The position numbers and the translations under genes are program-made. A model generated the notes under the pieces. That model was not told where the DNA came from. It worked only from the letters and a program-made list of their open reading frames with translations, and ran no database searches. From contig NZ_CP036276.1 of NCBI RefSeq assembly GCF_007747995.1, positions 3,029,001 to 3,093,000 of the forward strand: 64,000 bases of DNA, in the 5' to 3' direction. The first letter of the stretch is position 1, and every line of letters starts with the position of its first letter. Positions 8,217 through 17,534 of this stretch are shown piece by piece. This stretch comes from Symmachiella dynata (GTDB taxonomy: Bacteria; Planctomycetota; Planctomycetia; Planctomycetales; Planctomycetaceae).

Positions 8217-9206
8217 TCATGCAAATTCCACCACACGTCCCGTCTGCGACGCTGTCTGTGCCGCTTCAATAATCCGCGTTGCCCACGCCCCTTGTTCCGC
8301 GGGAAACTCCGGGGGACGATTCTCGATGTCCGCGCGGGCGAAATCATGGACCACGCCGAAGTGTGCGTTGTCGGGATAGGTCGATTCAAACACCGGGAAG
8401 TCATCGCGGCCCAAGATGGTGAGCGGCTCCGCATTCCAAGGATCGCTCACAATGCTGCCCTGCGTGCCATGTAATTCCCAGGCAGGGACCCCATGCGGCG
8501 TGTTCCAGTTGCAGACCAGCGTCAGGTGTGTTCCCGATGCGTAGCGGACAAAGACGGTTTCTGTGTCGGGGGATTGCCAATCGGGGTGTGTCGTCTTATC
8601 GCAGGCCGCCCAAACAGCTACCGGTGGGCCGAGCAAGTAGTGCAACAGATCCAAGCGATGGCTGCCGACATCGGCTAACGCCCCACCCCCTGCCCTGCCC
8701 CGTACGCGCCAGATCTTGGGATCATCGGCAGCCGGGTTGAATTCGCTCAACTGCGCCACATGCGCGCGAACGACCGTTCCGAGGGCCTGTTCGTCGAGCA
8801 ACCGTTTCATCTCCCGCACCTTAGGCAACCAGCGGGCGTAATAGGCGACCGCACAATGGACGCTGTTTGCCTGCGCGGCAGCGATCATCGCATCGCATTG
8901 GGCGGCGGTGAGCGCCATCGGTTTCTCAACCAGCACATGCTTGCCCGCATTGGCAGCGGCAATCGTTTCAGGGGCATGCCGCTCCACCGGCGAAGCAACA
9001 TAAACGATCGACACATCCTCGTCGGCCAATAATGCATCGAGATTCGTGTAACCGCGTCCGCCATAACGTGCGGCATGTTCATCGGCCAGTGCAGAGCTAT
9101 GTGAAAAAAACGCGGCGATATGACTGTCGGGTTGTGCGAGAATCGCATCCGCGGCACGTCGACGAACAATGTCACTGCACCCCACAATTCCCCAACCCAC
9201 AGTCAT
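8217..9206 (-). CDS. Gfo/Idh/MocA family NAD(P)-dependent oxidoreductase
   Basis: 329 residues. The N-terminal Rossmann motif is GWGIVGCSDI (4-13) and the family lysine motif is EKPMAL (94-99). The C-terminal domain shows GGGALADVGSHRLDLLHY (173-190), including the conserved Asp179 and His183 region. Members oxidise or reduce hydroxyl groups of sugars and cyclitols. There is no Tat signal, unlike many planctomycete members, so it is cytoplasmic. Its ATG overlaps the stop of the upstream glycine-oxidase-like gene (ATGA), so both are co-translated. Substrate unknown. Confidence 0.88.
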   Translation of the reverse strand: MTVGWGIVGCSDIVRRRAADAILAQPDSHIAAFFSHSSALADEHAARYGGRGYTNLDALLADEDVSIVYVASPVERHAPETIAAANAGKHVLVEKPMALTAAQCDAMIAAAQANSVHCAVAYYARWLPKVREMKRLLDEQALGTVVRAHVAQLSEFNPAADDPKIWRVRGRAGGGALADVGSHRLDLLHYLLGPPVAVWAACDKTTHPDWQSPDTETVFVRYASGTHLTLVCNWNTPHGVPAWELHGTQGSIVSDPWNAEPLTILGRDDFPVFESTYPDNAHFGVVHDFARADIENRPPEFPAEQGAWATRIIEAAQTASQTGRVVEFA

Positions 9207-10330
9207 AACTTGCTCCCCGCATCCATGGTTGGTTGCTGCCGATCACAGGCATAATCATCTAAACACAGCGCCGGTTTTTCCCCCAGCACCAACGACGCCA
9301 TCAGCGTTCCGGTAATCGGGGAGAGTTGCAGGCCATCACGAAAATGCCCGGTGGCGACGAATAGGTTCTCCGTCCCAGGCGCGCGTCCCAAATAAGGCAA
9401 CCCATCCGCCGAACGCGGCCGCAACCCCGCCCAGGCGCGTTCGAATGTTGCTTCCGCCAAACAAGGCACAAGGCCCGTGGCAAAATCCAAGAGTCCGCTC
9501 AACCCCTCAGCGGTGTTGGTTTTATTGAAGCCAACCGATTCAACCGTTGCACCCACCAAAATCCGGCCATCAGGTCGCGGCACGAGATACTTTCTACCGG
9601 ACAAGAGTATGTGACCGAAGGGCAGCGGCTGCGCGCTCAGTAAAACAATTTGCCCACGCACCGGCTGTGTCGTCACGCTGCAACCAACGGTCTGTAAAAT
9701 ATGTTGCGACCAACTGCCGGCGGAGACCAAGAACTGGCCAGCGTTCAACACGCCGTCACTAGTATTGACGCCGATGATTTTCTCACCGCTGCGTTCAAAT
9801 CCGTAAACGGGCGTCCCGGCAATCATCCGCACACCGCGCGCCGTGCAAGCGGCCAATAAGGCTTTGACGTGTCGTGGATTGCGAATCTGTGCCATCTCTG
9901 GAATTCGATAGGCGGAAGAAATATTGTCCGCCAGATTCGGTTCGTAGCGGCGTGCAGCTTGAGGGGTTAAAGCTTCGACCTCGACGCCGCGTTGCTGGGC
10001 GAATTCGATGTCGTTGTGCAATGCGTCCGGCGGTCCACCGTAGCGAATCTCCAGTCCACCGGAGCGTCGATATCCATTGTCGATACCTGTCTCGGCTTGC
10101 AACGACTCACTGAATTGCGGCCACAATTCCTGGCTAGCAGATTGCAAACGTAAAGCGGGTTCGGCGGTTCCCGCCTCAGCGGTCGGCGGTAACATCCCGG
10201 CACCGGCCCACGACGCTTCACGACCCAGCGGACCCTGATCGACAACCGTCACCGAGGCGCCCCGCCCGGATAGCTCATAGGCAATCGATAAACCGATCAC
10301 CCCGCCGCCAATCACAATCACGTCCGACAT
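9203..10330 (-). CDS. thiO: Glycine oxidase ThiO-like FAD-dependent oxidoreductase
   Basis: 375 residues, the normal length for ThiO. It starts with the FAD-binding GGGVIGLSIAYEL (8-20); GPLGREASWAGAGMLPP (33-49) is typical of ThiO/DAO proteins, and the C-terminal GLRPRSADGLPYLG and VATGHFRDGLQLSP segments are characteristic of glycine oxidase. ThiO oxidises glycine to iminoglyoxylate for thiazole synthesis. No thiG, thiS or thiE is in the window; instead the gene shares an ATGA overlap with a Gfo/Idh/MocA oxidoreductase. It may be thiamine-related or a general D-amino-acid/sarcosine-type oxidase. AAAGGAAG lies about 15 bases before the start. Confidence 0.8.
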   Translation of the reverse strand: MSDVIVIGGGVIGLSIAYELSGRGASVTVVDQGPLGREASWAGAGMLPPTAEAGTAEPALRLQSASQELWPQFSESLQAETGIDNGYRRSGGLEIRYGGPPDALHNDIEFAQQRGVEVEALTPQAARRYEPNLADNISSAYRIPEMAQIRNPRHVKALLAACTARGVRMIAGTPVYGFERSGEKIIGVNTSDGVLNAGQFLVSAGSWSQHILQTVGCSVTTQPVRGQIVLLSAQPLPFGHILLSGRKYLVPRPDGRILVGATVESVGFNKTNTAEGLSGLLDFATGLVPCLAEATFERAWAGLRPRSADGLPYLGRAPGTENLFVATGHFRDGLQLSPITGTLMASLVLGEKPALCLDDYACDRQQPTMDAGSKL

Positions 10331-10675
10331 CAGCGTTTCCGGTCTTCCTTTATGATTCTTCGCATCGCTCCCTGTACTTCAACCACTTGATTCTAACGCA
10401 TCCAGCGCGCCTTTTTGTAGGGTGCATCGCGACGCACCTTTATAAATAGTACGAGCGATCAACAATTAAAATAAATCGCTCAGCACCAGTAGCATCGCCC
10501 AGTAATACTTAATGTCCCGATCAGCCGATCGTGTTACCCGCAGCGAAATTTAGATATCGGTTGTTGTTGTCTGTAGTTCACTGTGGCATACTAGTGACGA
10601 CTACGCTGCTGGGCCAACGACAACGATTTCGTGAATTCTGATTTAAGAACACGTGAACTAGCGAGGGACAGCGCG
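10331..10675. other. Divergent intergenic region with a family B repeat
   Basis: About 345 bases separating thiO (minus) and a small membrane protein gene (plus). It holds a family B palindrome at 10417-10440 (GTAGGGTGCATCGCGACGCA). Both promoters must lie here, but I could not assign -35/-10 boxes with confidence. No further gene is visible. Confidence 0.5.
10417..10440 (+). repeat. Short palindromic repeat, family B, copy 3
   Basis: GTAGGGTGCATCGCGACGCA followed by CCTT. One base breaks the palindrome relative to the other copies (A for G in the left arm). Confidence 0.6.
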
Positions 10676-10963
10676 ATGAAAGACATCCCGGAATTTGTAT
10701 GGGTCATCATCAAGGGAGTCGTCTGGATGATCCCCTTAGCGATCCTCACCCTGCGGAGTATTCTGGACCTGCGAAACAGTGACGGTCCCAGCCATGCCGG
10801 CAGCGCCTTCATTTTCCCCGTGCTGCTGGTCGCCATGATCCTGCCGTTTATCGCCGGAGTCACCCACCGTTCGCGCGCCGTCGCCCTGGTGGCCGGAGCC
10901 GTCTGGGGAATTTTGATGCTGTCGTACTACGTCTTCACTCCCGAGCTCTCATCAAAATTCTGA
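10676..10963 (+). CDS. Small three-helix membrane protein, unknown function
   Basis: 95 residues starting at ATG 10676, preceded by GAGGGA at seven bases. Hydrophobic segments at about 8-30, 43-62 and 67-86 predict three membrane helices with a short loop (DLRNSDGPSHAG) between the first two. No family recognised. The gene is alone on the plus strand between thiO and the sdh operon, and converges with sdhB. Confidence 0.65.
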   Translation: MKDIPEFVWVIIKGVVWMIPLAILTLRSILDLRNSDGPSHAGSAFIFPVLLVAMILPFIAGVTHRSRAVALVAGAVWGILMLSYYVFTPELSSKF

Positions 10964-11056
10964 GCGCGGGGGGTGAAGAACGACACCGGCATCCGGCGAT
11001 GGCGGGAGCGAACTTGCAGCTCTTGACTCAACGCGCCCCAATTCGGGCAGCATCGC

Positions 11057-11815
11057 TCAGCGTGATGATGTGAGCGATGCCTTGAAGTACTCGCGATTGA
11101 GGCGGGCGATGTTTTCCAGTGAAATGCCCGCCGGACAAGCCGCTTCGCATTCCGCCGTGTTGGTGCAGGCCCCAAAGCCTTCTTCATCCATTTGGGCCAC
11201 CATATTCAGCACGCGGTCAGCGCGTTCCGGCTTGCCTTGCGGCAACAACGCCATTTGCGAGACCTTGGCTCCGACAAACAACATGGCCGAAGCATTCTTA
11301 CAAGCAGCAACACAGGCTCCGCAGCCGATGCAGGATGCGGCGTCCATGGCACGGTCGGCATCCTGTTTAGGAACAGGCAGGGCATTAGCGTCTTGAGCAC
11401 TGCCGCAATTGACCGATACGTAACCGCCGACGGAAATCACACGGTCCAGTGCGCTGCGGTCGACGACCAAATCTCGCACAACCGGAAAGGCTCGTGCCCG
11501 CCATGGCTCGATCACAATCGTATCGCCATCGCGAAACCGCCGCATGTGCAATTGGCAGGTCGTGGTTTCGTTGTCCGGACCATGGGCTTGGCCGTTGATC
11601 ATAAGACTGCACATGCCGCAAATTCCTTCACGGCAATCGTGGTCGAACGCAACCGGCTCTTCATTTTCAGAAATCAACTGTTCGTTCAGCACGTCCAGCA
11701 TTTCCAAAAACGACATTTCGGTCGAAACACCGCGCAGTTGATACAGTTTGAACTCACCTTGTGCGTCGCCCGCGGCCTGTCGCCAAACCTTGAGCGTCAA
11801 ATTCAGTTCACTCAT
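11057..11815 (-). CDS. sdhB: Succinate dehydrogenase/fumarate reductase iron-sulfur subunit
   Basis: 252 residues. All three iron-sulfur clusters are visible: [2Fe-2S] with Cys61, 66, 69 and 87 (CREGICGMC plus CQLH), [4Fe-4S] with Cys162, 165, 168 and 172 ([11 protein letters not shown]), and [3Fe-4S] with Cys217, 223 and 227. It passes electrons from the SdhA flavin to the quinone-binding membrane subunit on the cytoplasmic face. It is the last gene of sdhCAB; its ATG follows the sdhA stop by two bases, indicating translational coupling. Sequence style is that of the type-B enzymes (large single membrane subunit). Confidence 0.96.
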   Translation of the reverse strand: MSELNLTLKVWRQAAGDAQGEFKLYQLRGVSTEMSFLEMLDVLNEQLISENEEPVAFDHDCREGICGMCSLMINGQAHGPDNETTTCQLHMRRFRDGDTIVIEPWRARAFPVVRDLVVDRSALDRVISVGGYVSVNCGSAQDANALPVPKQDADRAMDAASCIGCGACVAACKNASAMLFVGAKVSQMALLPQGKPERADRVLNMVAQMDEEGFGACTNTAECEAACPAGISLENIARLNREYFKASLTSSR

Positions 11816-11817
11816 CG

Positions 11818-13749
11818 CTATTTGTAACTCCTCTGGGTGAGTTTCACGGTTTCAAAGCTGAGCGGCTCGGTATGACGTGTCGGCTCTGAGGCCTCACCAT
11901 TGTATTGCCAAGCGGCGACGTGGCAGAAGTTTTCGTCATCCCGGCGGGCTTCATTCTCACCGGTTTGATATTCCTCGCGGAAGTGCCCGCCGCACGATTC
12001 CTCACGCTCCAATGCATCCTTGGCGAGCAATTCGCCGAACTCCAGAAAGTCGGCCAACCGGCCAGCATATTCCAGATTTTGATTTAGCGTTTCTCCCGCA
12101 CCGAGCACTTTGAGGTTTTGCCAGAACTCCTCGCGTAATGTACGGATTTTTTCGATCGCTTCTCGCAAACCCGCATCACTGCGCGACATGCCGCAATGGT
12201 CCCACATGATGTGTCCCAATTCGCGATGAATGCTATCCACTGAGCGATTGCCATTAATTTTCAGCATCGCTTCGGTGTGATTGCGGGCATCGACGACCGC
12301 TTCTTGGAACGCCGGATGGTGAGTCGTAACCCGCGGCAATTTGACGCTGGCTAAGTGGTTGCCGACCGTGTAAGGAGCGACGAAGTATCCGTCCGCCAGT
12401 CCTTGCATCAGGGCACTGGCCCCTAAACGGTTGGCCCCATGGTCTGAGAAATTGGCTTCGCCCAACACAAACATGCCCGGGATCGTGCTTTGCAGATTAT
12501 AGTCCACCCACAATCCACCCATCGTGTAGTGCACGGCCGGATAGATCCGCATCGGCGCGTGGTACGGGTCCTCGTCGGTGATCTTTTGATACATATGAAA
12601 CAGATTGCCGTACTTCTGACGAATCACATCTTCGCCGTCGCGGGCAATTGCATCCTTGAAGTCCAGATAGACCGACTTGCCGGTGGACCCGACTCCATAA
12701 CCCGCATCACATCGTTCCTTAGCGGCGCGTGAGGCGACGTCGCGGGGGACCATATTTCCGAAGGCGGGATAACGCCGTTCCAGATAGTAATCCCGGTCCT
12801 CTTCGGGAATTTCCCGCGGTTTGCGTTGGTCGTCTGCATCCTTGGGGACCCACACCCGGCCGTCATTCCGCAAGCTTTCGCTCATCAGTGTCAGTTTCGA
12901 TTGATAATCGCCCGACACCGGAATGCAGGTGGGATGAATCTGTGTGTAACAAGGATTGGCGAAATACGCACCTCGTTTATAAGCCCGCCATGCTGCTGTG
13001 ACATTACAGCCCTTGGCGTTCGTCGAGAGGTAATAGGCGTTGCCATATCCGCCCGTGCAGAGCAGAACCGCATGACCGGCGTACGATTCGATCTCGCCGG
13101 TGACCAAATTCCGGGCGACCACTCCGCGAGCGACACCATCCACGACCACCACGTCGAGCATTTCTCGGCGGGGGAACATTTTGACTTTGCCATGCCCCAC
13201 TTGACGCATCAACGAGCCATAGGCACCCAGCAAAAGTTGTTGTCCGGTTTGGCCGCGGGCGTAAAACGTCCGCGAGACTTGTGCTCCGCCGAAGGTGCGG
13301 TTGGCCAGCAACCCGCCGTATTCACGCGCAAAAGGGACACCCTGTGCGACGCATTGATCGATGATCGAACCGCTGACCTGCGCCAAGCGATAGACATTGG
13401 CCTCGCGGCTACGGTAATCGCCCCCTTTGACGGTGTCATAAAACAACCGTTTCACGCTATCGCCGTCGTTGGGATAGTTTTTGGCGGCGTTGATGCCCCC
13501 TTGGGCGGCAATACTATGTGCCCGTCGTGGGGAGTCCTGAATGCACAGGCTTGTAACGTTGTAGCCTAGCTCCGCCAATGACGCCGCCGCCGATGCACCC
13601 GCCAGGCCGGTGCCCACAACGACGATGTCGAATTTGCGTTTGTTATTGGGCGCCACCAACTTCATATCGAAGCGGTGTTTCTCCCATTTGTCTTCGATCG
13701 GTCCCGAGGGAACTTTCGCATCCAAAGTCGTTTCCGAGACGACGCTCAT
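11818..13749 (-). CDS. sdhA: Succinate dehydrogenase/fumarate reductase flavoprotein subunit
   Basis: 643 residues. The FAD Rossmann motif is [13 protein letters not shown] (43-55); the covalent-flavin histidine lies in [12 protein letters not shown] (78-89). The [14 protein letters not shown] segment and [19 protein letters not shown] near residue 445 are typical of the type-B family seen in Bacteroidetes and other deep groups. It oxidises succinate to fumarate, feeding electrons to SdhB. It lies in the operon sdhC-sdhA-sdhB; the gap to sdhC is 113 bases and contains a small hairpin (CCGCAGTGCGG-like), which might tune expression between the membrane and soluble subunits. Confidence 0.96.
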   Translation of the reverse strand: MSVVSETTLDAKVPSGPIEDKWEKHRFDMKLVAPNNKRKFDIVVVGTGLAGASAAASLAELGYNVTSLCIQDSPRRAHSIAAQGGINAAKNYPNDGDSVKRLFYDTVKGGDYRSREANVYRLAQVSGSIIDQCVAQGVPFAREYGGLLANRTFGGAQVSRTFYARGQTGQQLLLGAYGSLMRQVGHGKVKMFPRREMLDVVVVDGVARGVVARNLVTGEIESYAGHAVLLCTGGYGNAYYLSTNAKGCNVTAAWRAYKRGAYFANPCYTQIHPTCIPVSGDYQSKLTLMSESLRNDGRVWVPKDADDQRKPREIPEEDRDYYLERRYPAFGNMVPRDVASRAAKERCDAGYGVGSTGKSVYLDFKDAIARDGEDVIRQKYGNLFHMYQKITDEDPYHAPMRIYPAVHYTMGGLWVDYNLQSTIPGMFVLGEANFSDHGANRLGASALMQGLADGYFVAPYTVGNHLASVKLPRVTTHHPAFQEAVVDARNHTEAMLKINGNRSVDSIHRELGHIMWDHCGMSRSDAGLREAIEKIRTLREEFWQNLKVLGAGETLNQNLEYAGRLADFLEFGELLAKDALEREESCGGHFREEYQTGENEARRDDENFCHVAAWQYNGEASEPTRHTEPLSFETVKLTQRSYK

Positions 13750-13862
13750 CGGCCAATCCTCTTCAGCACCCGCCGTGCGGGTTGGTGTCTCCCGCAGTGC
13801 GGGCTCGTATTATCCGTTTTCGGTCGCAATGTCTAACCAACTGTCCGCTTGCTTTTAGCAAT

Positions 13863-14603
13863 TCATTCGGGGGCTGCCGTGGCTGGGCTTTCCGGTGCCT
13901 CTGCTACCGGAGGTGTGCTCTCTCCCGAAAAATACCCAAAGATCCCCATCAGCGGAAAAGACGCAAATCCCAAGCTGATTGTCATCGCGAAGAGAATCCC
14001 CAAAATCTTAATCGGCTTGGTGTATTTCGGGTGATTGATTCCCAAAGATTGAAACGCGCTTTGAAATCCGTGCAACAGGTGAAAGCCCAGGACCAAGGTC
14101 CCGACCAAATACACGATGTGGGTGAAGCCTTGACTGAGAATTCGCGAGGCATTGGCGAATTCTGTTAACCCTTCTGGGCTGGGGGAGATCACGTCGAACT
14201 TAAAATGCCCCAAATGCACCAACAGGAACATCAGTACAACGAGCCCGGTGACGAACATGTATTTGCTGGCAAAATTCGGTGCCCCTTTGGAGGTCGTTTC
14301 GACGACCTTGGAGCGTTGCATGTCGTACCGCACTGCGCGGGCGGCCCAGTTTTCGCGGGCTGTGATGATTCCCAGCGCGATATGCAAAATCAACAGGATG
14401 AACAACCCCGTTTCAGCGATGGGCAGCAAAATCTTTTGCGAATGCAGAGCATGGGCATAGGCGTCGTACTGCTCAGCACCGACGTACAACAAAAAGTTTC
14501 CCGATAGGTGTACGACCAAAAATCCGCAAAGTGCCAGACCGGTGATGCCCATCAAGAGCTTCTTGCCGATCGATGACGACAAGGCTCGAATCAGCGAGGT
14601 CAA
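13863..14603 (-). CDS. sdhC: Succinate dehydrogenase cytochrome b558 subunit (type B)
   Basis: 246 residues with five hydrophobic helices. It fits the single-polypeptide b558 membrane anchor that carries two haems: candidate ligand histidines occur in VVHLSGN (residues 31-37), ILHIALG, LVHLGHF and GFHLLHGFQ. It anchors SdhAB to the membrane and reduces menaquinone or another quinone. The C-terminus after the last helix is a Pro/Ala/Glu-rich tail (about 20 residues, PPVAEAPESPATAAPE) that most homologues lack. First gene of sdhCAB; the promoter should be in 14604-14700. Confidence 0.92.
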   Translation of the reverse strand: MTSLIRALSSSIGKKLLMGITGLALCGFLVVHLSGNFLLYVGAEQYDAYAHALHSQKILLPIAETGLFILLILHIALGIITARENWAARAVRYDMQRSKVVETTSKGAPNFASKYMFVTGLVVLMFLLVHLGHFKFDVISPSPEGLTEFANASRILSQGFTHIVYLVGTLVLGFHLLHGFQSAFQSLGINHPKYTKPIKILGILFAMTISLGFASFPLMGIFGYFSGESTPPVAEAPESPATAAPE

Positions 14604-14946
14604 TGTCCGTCTCCCCGAAGGTGTTTCGCCCGAGTTTGTTTACTAGGGCGTCAAGTAGTGAAACTGATCAGCAATTGAGCCGGAAGCGCGTGACCGACGT
14701 GATTGCCGCCAAATCAGAAGTTCCTCAGGATTATAGGACAACCGGGTACACTTTCAATCGTACCGGCAATTGTTCTTGTCACGCGAAGCAAACAGCAGCC
14801 ACGATCTGTGCGTTTTGCCAGAATTTGCCAAACACATTGTCGCGGCGGGGCCCAGGCAGGGGAATTCAATCCACGTCCAATGCCGCTCCTTGCAAGCACA
14901 ACGTTACTGCCGATGATTGGCGCTGCAGCAGTCCGCACCCCACGCG
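14604..14946. other. Intergenic region between sdhC and rnr
   Basis: About 343 bases with no convincing gene on either strand. Both neighbours are on the minus strand, so it contains the end of rnr and the sdh promoter region. I see no strong terminator hairpin, repeat or RNA motif in it. Confidence 0.45.
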
Positions 14947-17343
14947 TTATGCCCCGCCCCGCTTGTTACGACGGCGTTTGCTTGGTTTTCCGCCTGCGGA
15001 AGAACGTTTTTTGTGGGCTCCCTTTTTCGGCGCAGTCATCTGTTTCTTTGCTTTTTTCTTTCGTTTCGCTTTTTCCCGGCTCGCAGCTGCCTTTTTCTTA
15101 TTCGACTTTTTGCGGGGCTGTTTGCCTGCTTTTTTTGCGGATGGCTTGCTGCTTTGGGTGGGGGGCTGCCGTTTTTTGCTTTGCTTTTTCTTGGCAGACG
15201 AATTTTTTGTCGCCGACGAATTCGTTGTTGTTGCCAAGACCCGGAAGTTCAATTCGCGGCGATCGACATCGACGTGCGTAACCACCACCCGCACCGTGCC
15301 TCCCAAGCGATATTCCTGTCCCGAACGGCGTCCAACAATCCGATGCGATTCCTGTTCGTAGTCGTAGAAATCCTCGGCCAAGGTCGAGATATGCACCAAT
15401 CCTTCGGCGGGTAACTCCAGCCCCTGGCAGAAAAATCCAAATTTCTGCACACCGGTGATCACCGCATCGAATTCCAATCCGATTTGATCAGACAGGTACG
15501 TCAGCAGCTTGACCTTGATCAGTTCCCGCTCTGCCTGTTCGGCACGGCGTTCATTGAACGAGCAGTGCTGCCCCAGCGCCACCAATTCCAAAGCGTCCTC
15601 ATGCCGTTTGTCCCCCTTGATCAAACGGTCCACAATGCGGTGGATGGTCAAGTCGGGGTAACGCCGAATCGGACTGGTGAAGTGGCAATAATTCTCCTCA
15701 GATAAGGCATAGTGCCCCAGTTCGTCCGGGGAGTAAACCGCCTGCTTCATGCTGCGCAACAGTGCATAATTCACCGCCCGCATCAGCGGTTGGTCACGAA
15801 CTGCATTGAGCAAATCTTGCACATGCGACTTGCTTTGATATTGCTTCAGTTCAAAGCCGAGTGAAGTCACAAACTCGCCGAAGGATTTGAGTTTGGCTTC
15901 GTCCGGCGCATCATGCACGCGGCGGAGGAAAGCGATCCCCTTTTCAGCCAACTTATCGGCGACGGCAATATTCGCCGCCAACATGAATTCCTCGATGATT
16001 TGATGGCTCGCGTCATGTTCGACCGACTTGGCTCCGATCACCTCGCCATCTTTGCCGAGCACAATCTTGGTTTCCGGCATCGAGAGTTCCAGCGCCCCAC
16101 GGGCGAAACGCCGCGCTCGCAACAACATTGCCAGTTCGTACATCCGCGCCAATAAATCCCGCACCCGGGCCGGCGCTCGCGATTTGTGCTCCTCAGGATG
16201 AAAAATGATCGGCAAAACTTGCTCATAAGCAAATCGCCGTACGACTTTAATGGCGGTATTCTTGAGTTCGACATGAATCGGCATCCCTTCGGGGGAAAAC
16301 TCGATCATTGCCGATTTTGTAAAGCGGACTTTGCCCTGTTGCAGGCTCGCCAGCGAATTGGAAATCACTTCCGGGATCATCGGCAACACGCGGTCGGGCA
16401 GATAGACGCTCGTTGACCGCTGTTGCGCCTCTTGATCCAGCCGTGTCCCAGGCTGAACGAAGTGTGAAACATCGGCAATGTGCACGCCCAGATGCCAATG
16501 TCCGTCGTCGCTCCGCGAGAGGGAAATCGCATCGTCAAAATCTCGCGCGGTCTTGGGATCGATGGTCACGATCGTCTCGCCGGTCAAATCCACGCGATCT
16601 CCCAGTTCGGACTCATCGAATTGCTGCGCTTGGATCCGCGCTTCTTCCAACACGTCTTCTGGGAATGCGTCGGGTAATCCATATTCGTGAATGACAGCCG
16701 CCGTATCGACTCCCGGTGCTCCCCGCGCCCCGAGCACTTCGGTAATGACCCCTTCTCCTTGCCGGAAATGGCTGGGAAAACGGACCATTTCGAACACGAT
16801 TTTATCGTCCGGTTGCGCCCCCTTGGCACCGGGATCCCCCACGAAAATGGGGTCGCTGAAGTTCGTGCCGTCGACCTGCACGTAGCTGCGGCCGCCGCTT
16901 TCGAAGTAGGTTCCCACAAACGCGTTGGTCGCCCGCTGCAGAATCTGTTCCACGCGTCCCCGCACGCGATCCCCGTCCCGGCCCTTTCCTTTGAGCAATT
17001 TGACGATCGCTTCATCGCCGGTCAGCGCATTGCCCAAGTTTTTGGGGGCAATGTAGATGTCTTCCTTGAACTGGGCCGTCTCGGCGTGCTGGATTAGAAA
17101 TCCAAACCCCCCTGCAGCCTTTTTGATCACGCCCGTCACGAAACCGTGCGGAGGAGTCGCCCGCAACAGTCCATTGCGGGTGGCAAAAACCGCCCCCGAT
17201 TCCACTAAGGCGTCCAACGCCTCCCGAAATGCGGGTAGATTTTTCTTGGGTACTTTGAGGAGTTTGGCCAGCGGAACCGCTTTAACGGGCTTGTACTCGG
17301 GTTTGGCCAGAAGTTCGAGTATCTGTTGTTCAATTTTCGGCAT
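14947..17343 (-). CDS. rnr: Ribonuclease R with lysine-rich C-terminal tail
   Basis: 798 residues. Order: N-terminal winged-helix (about 1-65), cold-shock-type domains (about 66-230), the RNB catalytic core with TIDPKTARDFDDAIS (260-274; Asp262, 268, 270 and 271 as Mg ligands), YALSEENYCHFTSPIRRYPD, and an S1 domain (about 620-700, DAVITGVQKFGFFCQGLELP). The last 94 residues are a low-complexity Lys/Arg/Ser tail with several KKK runs. RNase R is a processive 3'-5' exoribonuclease that digests structured RNA in the cytoplasm. E. coli RNase R also has a basic tail that aids unwinding; this one is longer and richer. Single gene. Confidence 0.93.
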   Translation of the reverse strand: MPKIEQQILELLAKPEYKPVKAVPLAKLLKVPKKNLPAFREALDALVESGAVFATRNGLLRATPPHGFVTGVIKKAAGGFGFLIQHAETAQFKEDIYIAPKNLGNALTGDEAIVKLLKGKGRDGDRVRGRVEQILQRATNAFVGTYFESGGRSYVQVDGTNFSDPIFVGDPGAKGAQPDDKIVFEMVRFPSHFRQGEGVITEVLGARGAPGVDTAAVIHEYGLPDAFPEDVLEEARIQAQQFDESELGDRVDLTGETIVTIDPKTARDFDDAISLSRSDDGHWHLGVHIADVSHFVQPGTRLDQEAQQRSTSVYLPDRVLPMIPEVISNSLASLQQGKVRFTKSAMIEFSPEGMPIHVELKNTAIKVVRRFAYEQVLPIIFHPEEHKSRAPARVRDLLARMYELAMLLRARRFARGALELSMPETKIVLGKDGEVIGAKSVEHDASHQIIEEFMLAANIAVADKLAEKGIAFLRRVHDAPDEAKLKSFGEFVTSLGFELKQYQSKSHVQDLLNAVRDQPLMRAVNYALLRSMKQAVYSPDELGHYALSEENYCHFTSPIRRYPDLTIHRIVDRLIKGDKRHEDALELVALGQHCSFNERRAEQAERELIKVKLLTYLSDQIGLEFDAVITGVQKFGFFCQGLELPAEGLVHISTLAEDFYDYEQESHRIVGRRSGQEYRLGGTVRVVVTHVDVDRRELNFRVLATTTNSSATKNSSAKKKQSKKRQPPTQSSKPSAKKAGKQPRKKSNKKKAAASREKAKRKKKAKKQMTAPKKGAHKKRSSAGGKPSKRRRNKRGGA

Positions 17344-17534
17344 AGAAGTCTCGGTCGGTTGGACACGGCCATTTCAAATCAGGTTCGCGGAATCCATCAA
17401 CAGAAAAGACGGAGCGTTGACTATACAGATTATCACGGTGACCCATGCAATGGGGGAAGAAACAGCGATGATCGCCCATAAACCGCAAAAATCCCGCCTT
17501 GCCGCCATGATATCTCCGCCGAGTACCGCGCAAT

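Noticed and set aside
10331-10675. Possible TPP riboswitch upstream of thiO
   Set aside because: I looked for the conserved thi-box core on the minus strand and found none; only a family B repeat is present.
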